A stretch of 45,029 nucleotides of DNA from contig JAFQKN010000014.1 of the NCBI GenBank assembly GCA_017396895.1, positions 1 through 45,029 on the forward strand, written 5' to 3'. Positions within the stretch are counted from its first letter, which is position 1, and each line of letters starts with the position of its first letter. Position numbers and translations under genes: made by a program. The DNA is from Clostridia bacterium (GTDB lineage Bacteria; Bacillota; Clostridia; Oscillospirales; Acutalibacteraceae). Shown here in pieces: positions 33,361-42,172 of the stretch. The notes beneath the pieces were generated by a model, which was not told where the DNA came from, did not search any database, and saw only the letters and a list, made by a program, of their open reading frames with translations.

Positions 33361-35808
33361 TCAGATGGAACTGATGAGTTTGCCGATCTTGCCGACGGTT
33401 TTGGTAAGCCCCGCAACGATCTTGCCCACACCGACCAGTGCGCTCTTGCCGTTGAGAATGTCAAGCAATGCCTGTGCCATTTCTTCGCTGAATACACCCA
33501 TGCTCATGGATACAAAGCAACGGATGGGAATCTGCGTCGCCATGGCAAGCATCATGCCTTCGTTGGATGCACCGCCCGCAATGGCCTTGATCACAGAACG
33601 CAGTGCGCCGTTGATGACTTTGCCTGCGGCGGTGTTTTCCGCAAGTTCCAAAGAGGAATTGATGTCCAGCGGCAGGTTCGCATCGCGTACGGGATTGGGG
33701 ATCGGTCTGCCGAGCAAGGCTTCAAACTGTGCATCGGGCACGTTCTGAATATCACCGCTGTAATGGGCAGGCAGATTTTCGCGGTCGTTCGGAACAGCCG
33801 CATCGGGATCGGAAGAAGTGACCTTCACGCCCGCCTGCAGACGGATATCACGGGAAGATGCACCGACAAGAATATCGAATGCGCCGCTTTCCACATACCA
33901 GTCACCGATGGCGGTGTTCCAGAATGCGAATGCGCGTTTGTCAAGTTCAACGGTAACGGTCTTTTCTTCACCGGGTTCAAGGAAGATCTTTTTGAATCCT
34001 TTGAGTTCCTTAACAGGACGGTAGACCGTGCTTTCGGTGTCGGACACATAAACCTGTGCCACTTCCGCGCCGGCTCTGTCACCCGTATTTTTGACCTTAA
34101 AGGTAACTTTGAGAGTATCGGTATCTTTGATGTTCTTCTTAGACAGTTTCAACCCTGAATATTCAAAGGTAGTGTAACTCAGTCCGTGTCCGAAGGGGAA
34201 CAGAACGTCCTTGCCGACTTTATCGAAATAGCGGTAACCGACGTACAGACCTTCTCTGTATTCAACCGTAACGGGAGAACCGGGGAAGTTGTTGTAAGAG
34301 GGCGTGTCTTCAAGTTTCAGCAGATACGTTTCGCTGAGTTTGCCGCTGGGGTTGGCATTGCCGAACAGCAGATCCACAGCCGCACCTGCACCGGCCTGAC
34401 CGGGCAGGAATGTATGCAGAACCGCTTTGCAACTGTCGATCCACTGCATACGGATGGGGGCACCGCCTGCAAGAACGACCACCACGTTGGGATTGGCCTT
34501 GCTGACGGCTGTCAACAAATTGATGTGGCTCTGCGGCAGATCAAGGTGACTGCGGTCAAAGCCTTCGGACTCAAATTCATCGGTAAGACCGATGAACAGC
34601 AGAACGCTGTCGCAACGCTTTGCGGTATCAACGGCTTCACGGATGAGTGCCATGTCGGTCTTGTCGGTGGACTTGTCATAGCCCTGTGCATACAGGAAAC
34701 CGATGTCCTGACGGAGCAATTCATCAAACACGCTGTCAAGCTGTGTGGGATTGATAAGGCTGCTGCCTGCGCCCTGATAACGGGGGGACTTTGCCATTTC
34801 ACCGATCACGGCGACGGTCTTATTTTTGGGAAGGGGCAAAATGCCGTCTTCGTTTTTCAGCAATACCATGCTGCCCGTTGCCACTTCGCGTGCAAGGGCA
34901 TGGTGTGCGGTCTTGTCATAAGGTACGGCGGCCTTGGTTTTTTGACCTTTGAACAGAATGTCGAGAATTTCATCCACACGGGCATCGAGTGTGGCTTCAT
35001 CCAGCGTGCCGTCAATGAGTGCATCCACGATCTTTGCCGCGGCAAGACCGTCGGAAGAAGGCATTTCAATGTTCTGGCCTGCTTTCAGACCGTCCACAAT
35101 CTCATTTTCTGCGCCCCAGTCGGTAATGACGATCCCGCCGAAGCCCCAATTGTCACGAAGTACATCGGTCAGAAGCCATTTGTTTTCTGCACAGTAGGTA
35201 CCGTTGAGACGGTTGTAAGCATTCATCACCGTCCACGGTTTGCCCTTTTTGACGGCGGTTTCAAAACCTGCAAGATAAATTTCACGCAGTGTTCTTTCGT
35301 CCACCACGCTGTCTACGGTCATACGGCGGGCTTCCTGGTTATTGGCGGCAAAGTGCTTGAGCGATGCGCCCACGCCCTGTGATTGCACGCCTTTGATCCA
35401 TGCGGCGGCCATTTCGCCCGCAAGCAGAGGATCTTCCGAGAAATACTCAAAGTTTCTGCCGCAAAGCGGATTGCGCTTGATGTTGTTGCCCGGGCCGAGC
35501 AGAACCGATACACCTTCGGCATTGCATTCTTCACCCAGCGCAACACCCATGCGTTCGATCAGTTCCGGATCCCACGAACAGGACGTAGCGGAAGCGGTCG
35601 GGAAGCAAACTGCGGGGATGCCCTGCAACATATCCGTGCCGCTTTCTTTTTTGGTTTTCTGTTTGCGCAGACCGTGCGGGCCGTCGGTCACGTTGATGGC
35701 CTCAATTCCGAATTTGCGCAGTGCCTGAAAATGCCAGAAATCCTTGCCGGAACAAAGAGAGGCTTTTTCTTCGGGAGTCATTGTGGAAATAATGTCCTTA
35801 TATTTCAT
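33361..35808 (-). CDS. Family GH3 beta-glucosidase-like glycoside hydrolase
   Basis: The 815-residue enzyme hydrolyses beta-linked glycosides. Conserved GH3 segments are NVTDGPHGLR (39-48), GPGNNIKRNPLCGRNFEYFSEDP in two parts (105-127), KHFAANNQEARR (151-162), and the nucleophile Asp230 in VITDWGAENE. The second domain carries the likely acid/base Glu in ESEGFDRSHLDLP. A fibronectin-III-like domain (AGAEVAQVYVSD to DKRAFAFW) follows. Residues ~689-815 are an additional tail, Gly- and Ala-rich and helical, seldom needed for catalysis. No signal peptide, so probably cytosolic. AAAGGAAG precedes ATG 35808. It lies 44 bp downstream of rmuC on the same strand and ends at a terminator. Confidence 0.92.
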   Translation of the reverse strand: MKYKDIISTMTPEEKASLCSGKDFWHFQALRKFGIEAINVTDGPHGLRKQKTKKESGTDMLQGIPAVCFPTASATSCSWDPELIERMGVALGEECNAEGVSVLLGPGNNIKRNPLCGRNFEYFSEDPLLAGEMAAAWIKGVQSQGVGASLKHFAANNQEARRMTVDSVVDERTLREIYLAGFETAVKKGKPWTVMNAYNRLNGTYCAENKWLLTDVLRDNWGFGGIVITDWGAENEIVDGLKAGQNIEMPSSDGLAAAKIVDALIDGTLDEATLDARVDEILDILFKGQKTKAAVPYDKTAHHALAREVATGSMVLLKNEDGILPLPKNKTVAVIGEMAKSPRYQGAGSSLINPTQLDSVFDELLRQDIGFLYAQGYDKSTDKTDMALIREAVDTAKRCDSVLLFIGLTDEFESEGFDRSHLDLPQSHINLLTAVSKANPNVVVVLAGGAPIRMQWIDSCKAVLHTFLPGQAGAGAAVDLLFGNANPSGKLSETYLLKLEDTPSYNNFPGSPVTVEYREGLYVGYRYFDKVGKDVLFPFGHGLSYTTFEYSGLKLSKKNIKDTDTLKVTFKVKNTGDRAGAEVAQVYVSDTESTVYRPVKELKGFKKIFLEPGEEKTVTVELDKRAFAFWNTAIGDWYVESGAFDILVGASSRDIRLQAGVKVTSSDPDAAVPNDRENLPAHYSGDIQNVPDAQFEALLGRPIPNPVRDANLPLDINSSLELAENTAAGKVINGALRSVIKAIAGGASNEGMMLAMATQIPIRCFVSMSMGVFSEEMAQALLDILNGKSALVGVGKIVAGLTKTVGKIGKLISSI

Positions 35809-35852
35809 CTTCTTCTTCCTTTCTGAAGAATATTTTTTATGTGGCTTATGTA

Positions 35853-37151
35853 TTATTCATCTCCGACAGGCAACTGCAACAGTTCCCCCGCCTGCCCTGC
35901 ATCAAGTTCTTCCACGCCTTTGAGTTTTTTGACGATGATGGAATTTCTCTTTTGGGCAGATTCAAGCGTTGTGCCTGCTTCATCGACTTTTTTCTTTGCT
36001 TTGTCAAGAAGAACGGCAAAGTTTTCATACTGTGACTTTACAGCCGCAAGCAACAGACGGATCTCGTTTGCCTTTTCGTTGATAGCAACCGTACGGAACC
36101 CCATAGCAAAGGAGTTAAGCAATGCCGTCACCGTGGACGGACCTGCGATCATCACACCGAATTCATGCTGAATGCGTTCCATAAGTCCCGTTTTGGATGC
36201 GGCAATTTCGGCATACAAGCCTTCGGTTGCCAGATACAACACCGCGTAAGGAGTGGTCTGCGGCACCTGAATGTATTTTTTGACCGTTTTTGCTTCCTGC
36301 AACACTCTGTCTTCCAATGCCTTTCGTGCCGCCGCCAAAGCAACGGCATCGGCTTTATCCGCCGCTTCGCACAGGCGAACGTAATCTTCCATGGGGAATT
36401 TGGAGTCCACAGGCAGATACACCGTTTGTTTCTTATCGTCTCCTGCGGGCAGACAAACGGCAAATTCCACACGCTCGGCAGAGTTGTTCGGCGAATAGTT
36501 TTTGACGTACATTCCGGGAATGGTCTGATCTAAAATCGCTTCCAACTGCACTTCCGCCCATGTGCCTCTTGCTTTGACATTGGTAAGCACTCGGTTCAAA
36601 GCGGTGACGTTGTCGGTGACACCCACAGACAGTTCTTTCATCTCGCCCAACGATTTATAGACGTTATTCAACTGTTCGGAAACGGTTTTGAAGGAAGAAT
36701 CCAACCGTTCACTCAGTGTCGCACTGAGTTTTTCATCCACAACGGTGCGCATTTCTTCCAGTTTTTTCTCGTTGGACAGTTGCAGTTTTTCGATCGTTTC
36801 GGTGATAAGGGCGGTCTGACGGGCAGAGGTTTCCACCTGCTTTTCGCGGATCATACCCAGTCCTTCGTGCAATTGTGTCTGAAAGCGCATCTGGAAATCG
36901 TAATTTTTTTCGGTCACTGCCTGTATTTTTTCACTCATTTCCGTTAAAGCCGCACCGGTCTCACGGCGGGTGACCGCTTCGCGTTCGGTCAGTTCACTGC
37001 GGAATGCCGCCAACTGTGTCTGCACGGTGGATTCGATCATGGGAACCGGATCGGATGTTTTGCTGTTTTTCACCGTTTTGAGCACGACTGCAAGCAGTCC
37101 GATCGCAACGAGCACAACAATGATCAACACCGCCAATAAAATATCCGTCAT
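35853..37151 (-). CDS. rmuC: DNA recombination protein RmuC
   Basis: ATG 37151 is chosen over ATG 37172 because AGAGGT on the minus strand is suitably spaced; the product has 432 residues. An N-terminal membrane anchor (about 3-24) is followed by a long coiled coil (about 45-180). The RmuC nuclease-like domain then has TWAEVQLEAILDQTIPG, VEFAVCLPAGD, YLPVDSKFPMEDY and the IAGPSTVTALLNSFAMGFR helix. The Asp and Lys of VDSKFP match the conserved PD-(D/E)XK-like core. RmuC limits inverted-repeat recombination in E. coli. It has its own promoter and probably shares a transcript with the GH3 gene. Confidence 0.93.
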   Translation of the reverse strand: MTDILLAVLIIVVLVAIGLLAVVLKTVKNSKTSDPVPMIESTVQTQLAAFRSELTEREAVTRRETGAALTEMSEKIQAVTEKNYDFQMRFQTQLHEGLGMIREKQVETSARQTALITETIEKLQLSNEKKLEEMRTVVDEKLSATLSERLDSSFKTVSEQLNNVYKSLGEMKELSVGVTDNVTALNRVLTNVKARGTWAEVQLEAILDQTIPGMYVKNYSPNNSAERVEFAVCLPAGDDKKQTVYLPVDSKFPMEDYVRLCEAADKADAVALAAARKALEDRVLQEAKTVKKYIQVPQTTPYAVLYLATEGLYAEIAASKTGLMERIQHEFGVMIAGPSTVTALLNSFAMGFRTVAINEKANEIRLLLAAVKSQYENFAVLLDKAKKKVDEAGTTLESAQKRNSIIVKKLKGVEELDAGQAGELLQLPVGDE

Positions 37152-37184
37152 GTATAAATACCTCTGAAACATTAGAATGTATTG

Positions 37185-37213
37185 ATTATAACATAAAAAA
37201 TCGGATTTGTTAA
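37185..37213 (-). promoter_or_regulatory. Promoter for rmuC
   Basis: On the minus strand: TTAACA (37213-37208), 17-bp spacer, TATAAT (37190-37185). The leader to ATG 37151 is about 27 nt. The divergent lipoprotein gene at 37299 has only a weak TATGAT at 37263-37268, with no clear -35. Confidence 0.65.
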
Positions 37214-37298
37214 GTATTTAAAAAATTTTTACAAACCGGTGGAAATTTTTGTACGGATTTGGTATGATAGAATAGGAAAATCATAAAGGAAGTGTCCT

Positions 37299-39047
37299 AT
37301 GAAATACAGAATCATATCCTGCCTGCTGTGCATCGCGCTCATGTTTTCAATGTGCGCGTGTGCAAAAGAATCCGTCGGTTGTTTCATATACTACCCCGTT
37401 TACGATAAAATGGTCAGCCTCGATCCGCAGATCGCATCGACCGACACGGAAAAACTCATCGTTGCGAACTGTTTTGAAGGCTTGGTGCGCATGGATGAAA
37501 AGGGTGAGATCACACCGGCCGCCGCAAAGACATGGAACATTTCTCCCGACGGGCTGACTTATACATTTTATCTGCGTACGGATGCAAAATGGCAACTGAC
37601 CGATTATACGCGCAAGAGCATGGAAGACCTGTTGCCTGCAGATTTTGCACCTGCTGTCACGGCGGATGATTTTGTGTTTGCTCTGCAACGGGCGATCGAT
37701 CCCGCAACGCAGGCAAGCGACGCATATTTGCTGTATTCGATCACCAATGCGCAACGCATTCACAAAGGTGAAGCGGATATTTCGACGCTCGGTGTGCGTG
37801 CAGTTTCCGATTATCAACTTGAGATCACCCTGCAGGAACCGCAAAGCAACTTCCTGCAAGTCCTTACGGAATGCATCTGTATGCCCTGCAACCGCACATT
37901 TTTTGAAGCCTGCGGCGGCAGATACGGCCTGATGGTCAAGAGTTTCATGTCCAACGGCCCGTTTTATCTGTATATGTTCTCGGACACCGATTACACACTC
38001 AACGCATCCGACACCTACAACGGCCCGCACAAACCAACTCCTGCAAAAGTGTATCTCTACTATAACGAAGCCGGCAACAACGTACCCGAAAAGATGTCGG
38101 ATGAGATTTATTCGGCGGCTTATCTGACCGACAGTATGCTTGCCGCAACGAAAACCAAAAACTCGTCCACCGTGACCGAACTTGAAAACACGATGATCGG
38201 TCTTGTTTTCAATCTCAATCACGAACAACTGCAGAATGCAAACGTACGAAAAGCCATTGCGTACGCAACCGACACAGTCGCCCTCGCGCAAATGGCAGAC
38301 AAACCGTACACCGACAGTTTACTGCCGTCCGTATGCGGCTATGCACCTGCCTGTGTGGATGCATATGACGAAGAAAATGCGGTAGATTTTCTGCTCAAAG
38401 GTTTTGAAGAACTCTCGCAACCGAAGATTATTGAAGTGCCCGTACAGATGCCGAATGAAGCCGGGACAACCGAAAGCGAGTTGACGGATGAAACACAGAT
38501 TCTCACCGACGACAGCGAACTGACCGTACCTACCGAAATACAGATCGTAGAAGTCGAAAAGGTGGAAAGTGTCTCGCTTACCATTTTGACAAGTGAAGAA
38601 TACGCCGATCTCATCAAACGGCAAATGCAAAAATGGCAACGCATTCTCGGACTTCGTTGCATTATACGCATTGAAACGGTCAGCGATCACCAATTGCGTA
38701 CACGTGTGGAAAAAGGCGAATATGAACTTGCCTTTTGTCCGCTGTCGGTCAATTCACCCGATGCACTGCGCTTTTTGCAGTCGTTTTCGGCAAACAACCC
38801 CAACAACTGCATCTTCCTGTCCGATGAAACTTACGAAAACTTGCTCAACAAGGCCAAAGCTGAAACCGATCAAACCGCACAGCGTGAATACATCCGAGAA
38901 GCCGCCGATTATTTGCAAACGAATGCCTGCATTCTGCCCGTGTTTTCCGAAAGTTCCTATCTGGTGCAAACGACAGGTGTTTCGGGTGTTTACTGCTGTT
39001 CGGGTCCCGACCGCGTTTATTTCAGTAACGCCTATTCCGAAAACTGA
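37299..39047 (+). CDS. Peptide/solute-binding lipoprotein (SBP family 5, OppA-like)
   Basis: The 582-residue protein starts with a lipoprotein signal (MKYRIISCLLCIALMFSMCAC). The family-5 substrate-binding fold is clear from MVSLDPQIASTDTEKLIVANCFEGLVR (in two parts), NISPDGLTYTFYLRTDAKW, and the hinge region VRKAIAYATD with LLPS. A 55-60 residue acidic, low-complexity insertion (about residues 372-430, rich in Glu, Thr, Pro) interrupts the C-terminal lobe. No permease or ATPase genes of an ABC transporter are nearby, so it is an orphan binding protein, perhaps serving a distant transporter or sensing. AAGGAAG precedes ATG 37299. Confidence 0.85.
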   Translation: MKYRIISCLLCIALMFSMCACAKESVGCFIYYPVYDKMVSLDPQIASTDTEKLIVANCFEGLVRMDEKGEITPAAAKTWNISPDGLTYTFYLRTDAKWQLTDYTRKSMEDLLPADFAPAVTADDFVFALQRAIDPATQASDAYLLYSITNAQRIHKGEADISTLGVRAVSDYQLEITLQEPQSNFLQVLTECICMPCNRTFFEACGGRYGLMVKSFMSNGPFYLYMFSDTDYTLNASDTYNGPHKPTPAKVYLYYNEAGNNVPEKMSDEIYSAAYLTDSMLAATKTKNSSTVTELENTMIGLVFNLNHEQLQNANVRKAIAYATDTVALAQMADKPYTDSLLPSVCGYAPACVDAYDEENAVDFLLKGFEELSQPKIIEVPVQMPNEAGTTESELTDETQILTDDSELTVPTEIQIVEVEKVESVSLTILTSEEYADLIKRQMQKWQRILGLRCIIRIETVSDHQLRTRVEKGEYELAFCPLSVNSPDALRFLQSFSANNPNNCIFLSDETYENLLNKAKAETDQTAQREYIREAADYLQTNACILPVFSESSYLVQTTGVSGVYCCSGPDRVYFSNAYSEN

Positions 39048-39071
39048 TTCCGATAAAAGTGAGGTTTTTTT

Positions 39072-40313
39072 ATGAGTATTTTACGTCCGTTCAAGGCAAT
39101 ACGCCCTAAAGAAGAATTTGCCGCAAAGGTGGCGGCTCTGCCGTATGACGTGATGAACAGCCGTGAAGCCGCCGAAATGACAAAGGACAATCCGTATTCG
39201 TTTTTGCACGTAGACAAGGCAGAGATCGACCTGCCCGAAGGCACCGATCTGTACAGCGATGAAGTGTATGCAAAAGCGGCACAAAACCTTGCCGCACTGA
39301 GCGAAAACGGCATTTGCCTACAGGAAGAAACCCCTTGTCTGTACTTATACAGACAGGTGATGAACGGCAGACCGCAGACAGGCATCGTGGGTTGTGCGTC
39401 CATTGACGATTACATGAACAACGCTATCAAAAAGCACGAAAACACCCGTGCCGATAAGGAAGCCGACCGCATCCGACACGTGGATATCTGCGATGCAAAC
39501 ACAGGGCCGATCTTTTTGTGCTATGCGCGCAATGCCGCAGTGGATGCCGTGATCGACCGTTATCTTGCCCAAAAACCGCTGTATGATTTCACACCCGACG
39601 ACGGTGTACGCAACACCGTCTGGCGCATTGCAGACGACCGTGACATCGGCATCATCATCGAAGCCTTTGCTAAAATTCCCGCCTTGTATATTGCCGACGG
39701 ACATCACCGCTGTGCGTCCGCCGTCAAGGTCGGAATCAAACGCCGTGAACAGAATCCCGATTTCACAGGCGAAGAAGAATTCAATTTCTTCCTGAGCGTG
39801 TGTTTCCGTGCGGATGAACTGGAAATTATGGACTACAACCGTCTGCTGGCTGACACCAACGGGCTTACAAAAGACGAATTGCTCGCAAAACTGGCCGTTC
39901 ACTTTGACATGGAGCCGTCACAGACCGCTTACAAACCGTCCGAACGTCATACATTCGGTTTTTATATTGACAAACAGTGGTATGCACTCACCCTCAAAGA
40001 CGGTCTTTGCAACGAAAGCGATCCCGTGGAAAGTCTGGATGTTTCCGTATTACAGAACTTGGTGATCGCTCCCGTGTTCGGCATTGACGATCCGCGCACA
40101 TCCAAACGCATCGACTTTGTGGGCGGCATCCGCGGTCTCAATGAACTGGAAAAACGCTGTGAAACCGACATGGTCTGTGCATTTTCAATGTATCCGACAT
40201 CCCTTGATGAACTCATGCGCATTGCGGATGCAGGCAAGATCATGCCGCCGAAATCCACGTGGTTTGAGCCGAAACTGTTAAGCGGCCTGTTTGTTCACAA
40301 ATTATCCGAATAA
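39072..40313 (+). CDS. DUF1015 family protein
   Basis: The 413-residue cytosolic protein begins ILRPFKAIRPKEEFAAKVAALPYDV, the typical DUF1015 start, and contains the hallmark YIADGHHRCASAV, a possible metal or catalytic site, as well as DHITD-type replacements such as NPYSFLHVDKAEID. The closing FEPKLLSGLFVHKL is also conserved. Biochemical function is unknown. In many Clostridia the gene sits next to serine biosynthesis genes (serA, serC), but here it is between a binding lipoprotein and a membrane-anchored protein. It starts 25 bp after the lipoprotein gene. Confidence 0.88.
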   Translation: MSILRPFKAIRPKEEFAAKVAALPYDVMNSREAAEMTKDNPYSFLHVDKAEIDLPEGTDLYSDEVYAKAAQNLAALSENGICLQEETPCLYLYRQVMNGRPQTGIVGCASIDDYMNNAIKKHENTRADKEADRIRHVDICDANTGPIFLCYARNAAVDAVIDRYLAQKPLYDFTPDDGVRNTVWRIADDRDIGIIIEAFAKIPALYIADGHHRCASAVKVGIKRREQNPDFTGEEEFNFFLSVCFRADELEIMDYNRLLADTNGLTKDELLAKLAVHFDMEPSQTAYKPSERHTFGFYIDKQWYALTLKDGLCNESDPVESLDVSVLQNLVIAPVFGIDDPRTSKRIDFVGGIRGLNELEKRCETDMVCAFSMYPTSLDELMRIADAGKIMPPKSTWFEPKLLSGLFVHKLSE

Positions 40314-40367
40314 AACTGCAACAAAAAGACTGTTCAACGACTCTTATAGGCAAAGGAGGAATTTATT

Positions 40368-41282
40368 ATGCGTAAAATGATTATTTTTCTGATGAGCGTC
40401 TGCATTCTTTTCACCTTTGCGTTTTCTGCGGCGGCGGATGTGATCTGGGAGCCGTACGGAGATTCATTCTATGATGCCCACCGTGACGAGATCGTCTATG
40501 AAGGTCGCACATATAAAGCCACGCGCGATCTGGAATTCTGCAAAAAACCGAACGGAAAAACGCTGTCGGTTGATCCGATCTATGCAGACGAAACATTTTT
40601 CGTACAGTACGTGTATGAAGATGAAGACGGCGTTCTGTGGGGCAACTGCTCGCACCGCGATGCCGATTCCGTGTGGGTAGATCTCAGCGGCAATATCCGT
40701 CCGTATGACCGTGAAGATTTCCGCGAAGATTACGAAGACACCTTTGAGGATCTGTCTGCCCAACCCGATGCCGCATTTTATGCGGATGCTGAAATCGGCT
40801 TGTATGATTATCCCGGTGCAGAAAAGCCGATGCACAGTATGTATGTTGCCGATGATGCTTCTTACCTTCCCGAATACAACCATACTTACACCGATCCCAA
40901 CGGGAATGTCTGGGGAGAGACGTTCTATTATATGGGACAAAAAGGATGGGTGTTGCTTGAGGGTGATGTCACCAAAGCCGTCAAGCCCGACAAAGCGGAA
41001 GACACACTCATTCCGGCCCGTGCAGACGGCACAGGTGCCGACCTGCCCGAAGATGAAAACATAACGGAAGAAGCAACCGAAGAAAACAGTAAAAACGTGA
41101 CCGATTCCGTTCATGACTTGCAGGAAACAACGCAATCCCCCGACCGCAACGTCATCGGGGCTGACCGTCTGCCGCAGGATGACAGTGCAAATGTGCTTCT
41201 GCCCGTTCTGCTCGTAGCGGCCGTGGTGGCGGTGTCCCTTGCCGTTCTGTTTGTGTTTTTCCGCAAAAAGAAAAAGAACTGA
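40368..41282 (+). CDS. Secreted, C-terminally membrane-anchored protein with SH3-like repeats, unknown
   Basis: The 304-residue protein has a signal peptide ending FAFSAAA and mature start DVIWEPYGDSFYDAHRDE. Two SH3-like segments follow (EGRTYKATRDL to WVDLSG; DAEIGLYDYPGAEKPMHS to GQKGWVLLEGDV), each with the small-residue/Trp pattern of bacterial SH3 domains. An acidic linker (about 205-265) leads to one membrane helix (LLPVLLVAAVVAVSLAVLF) and a basic KKKK tail. The protein is thus held on the outer face of the membrane by its C-terminus. AAAGGAGG precedes ATG 40368. The next gene codes a mini-version sharing both ends. No named family is recognised with certainty. Confidence 0.75.
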   Translation: MRKMIIFLMSVCILFTFAFSAAADVIWEPYGDSFYDAHRDEIVYEGRTYKATRDLEFCKKPNGKTLSVDPIYADETFFVQYVYEDEDGVLWGNCSHRDADSVWVDLSGNIRPYDREDFREDYEDTFEDLSAQPDAAFYADAEIGLYDYPGAEKPMHSMYVADDASYLPEYNHTYTDPNGNVWGETFYYMGQKGWVLLEGDVTKAVKPDKAEDTLIPARADGTGADLPEDENITEEATEENSKNVTDSVHDLQETTQSPDRNVIGADRLPQDDSANVLLPVLLVAAVVAVSLAVLFVFFRKKKKN

Positions 41283-41295
41283 GAGGATGTTTTTC

Positions 41296-41499
41296 ATGAA
41301 AACACTTTTGCGCATTCTGACAGCCTGCTGCTTGCTGTTTTCACTTGCGCCGATTGCCTTTGCAGACGTGATATGGACACCGACGGATCAGGCATTCATG
41401 TATGCAAGAATGTATGCATTGCCCGTTTTGTTGGTGGCGGTCGTGCTGACGGTGAGCGCCGTGATCCTGTACCGTATCATGAAAAACAAAAAGAAATAA
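41296..41499 (+). CDS. Small membrane protein related to its upstream neighbour
   Basis: The 67-residue protein has a signal peptide (MKTLLRILTACCLLFSLAPIAFA), the same mature start DVIWTP, then directly a membrane helix LPVLLVAVVLTVSAVILY and a KNKKK tail. It looks like the upstream 304-residue protein with the whole ectodomain removed. GAGAGGA lies just before ATG 41296; the longer frame from 41239 overlaps the preceding gene. It is probably co-transcribed with that gene, 13 bp apart, and followed by a terminator. Confidence 0.7.
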   Translation: MKTLLRILTACCLLFSLAPIAFADVIWTPTDQAFMYARMYALPVLLVAVVLTVSAVILYRIMKNKKK

Positions 41500-41513
41500 T
41501 CGCAATATTGCCG

Positions 41514-41543
41514 ACCGATGCCGCGGGGCATCGGTCTTTTTTT
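41514..41543 (+). terminator. Rho-independent terminator
   Basis: ACCGATGCC (41514-41522) and GGCATCGGT (41527-41535) form a 9-bp stem with a 4-nt loop, followed by TCTTTTTTT. It ends the transcript of the two related membrane proteins. Confidence 0.92.
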
Positions 41544-41587
41544 GTCCGCGAATGCATACAATGGAATGATCGGGAGGAATGGAGAAT

Positions 41588-42112
41588 ATGAAAATCAAAA
41601 AATATATGTCGCTTATCGTTGTTGTTCTTCTTGTTTTTTTGTCGGGGTGCACACAAAGCAGTCGCTTCGGAATGCAGGAACTGGCGCGCAGGATCGGTAT
41701 TGAAAATGAAAAATACGCCTTCACGGCGGAAGGCGCATTTCTTTCGGACGGGTATTGGCATATTCCGTTTTCGTGTGTGCAGGCGGATGATCTGCTTTTA
41801 AGTTGCAAAGAAGATACGAACGGCAACCTCTTGCAGATCTTACTGACAGCCGAGAAGGACACCGCACCTGCGGCGGATTTTATTGCCTTTTCCAAAGTGC
41901 TCACAAAGGTGTTTTTCGGTGTGAGCGACTATCAGGCGGCGGCGATCGCGGAAAATGCGGGATTGACGGATGAAAGCGTGCTGTTTGCCGATCACACGGA
42001 TACACAGACACACGGGCGTTATTCGTTCACGTTCTTTTCCACTCCCGTGAGTGTGACGGTGATCCTCACATACGACGATGCGGTCGTTGTTACCGAAAGT
42101 GCAAATTATTAA
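41588..42112 (+). CDS. Putative lipoprotein, function unknown
   Basis: Start 41588 is favoured because GGAGG (41573-41577) is too close to ATG 41579. The 174-residue product has a lipoprotein signal with lipobox LSGC (MSLIVVVLLVFLSGCTQSS). The mature part is mixed alpha/beta, with segments such as FTAEGAFLSDGYWHIPFSC and a C-terminal RYSFTFFSTPVSVTVILTY. It resembles small orphan lipoproteins of Clostridia, but no family is recognised. It sits alone between a terminator and the convergent cysS gene. Confidence 0.7.
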   Translation: MKIKKYMSLIVVVLLVFLSGCTQSSRFGMQELARRIGIENEKYAFTAEGAFLSDGYWHIPFSCVQADDLLLSCKEDTNGNLLQILLTAEKDTAPAADFIAFSKVLTKVFFGVSDYQAAAIAENAGLTDESVLFADHTDTQTHGRYSFTFFSTPVSVTVILTYDDAVVVTESANY

Positions 42113-42138
42113 AGTCTGCAAAGCCGCTGTTTCATTCG

Positions 42139-42169
42139 TTTTGCATTTTGCACTTTGCGTTTTGCACTT
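42139..42169. repeat. Short TTTTGCA microrepeat
   Basis: TTTTGCA/TTTGCR recurs four times in 31 bp between the convergent lipoprotein and cysS genes. No terminator hairpin is visible in this gap, so this stretch is the only feature noted there. Confidence 0.45.
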
Positions 42170-42172
42170 CAA

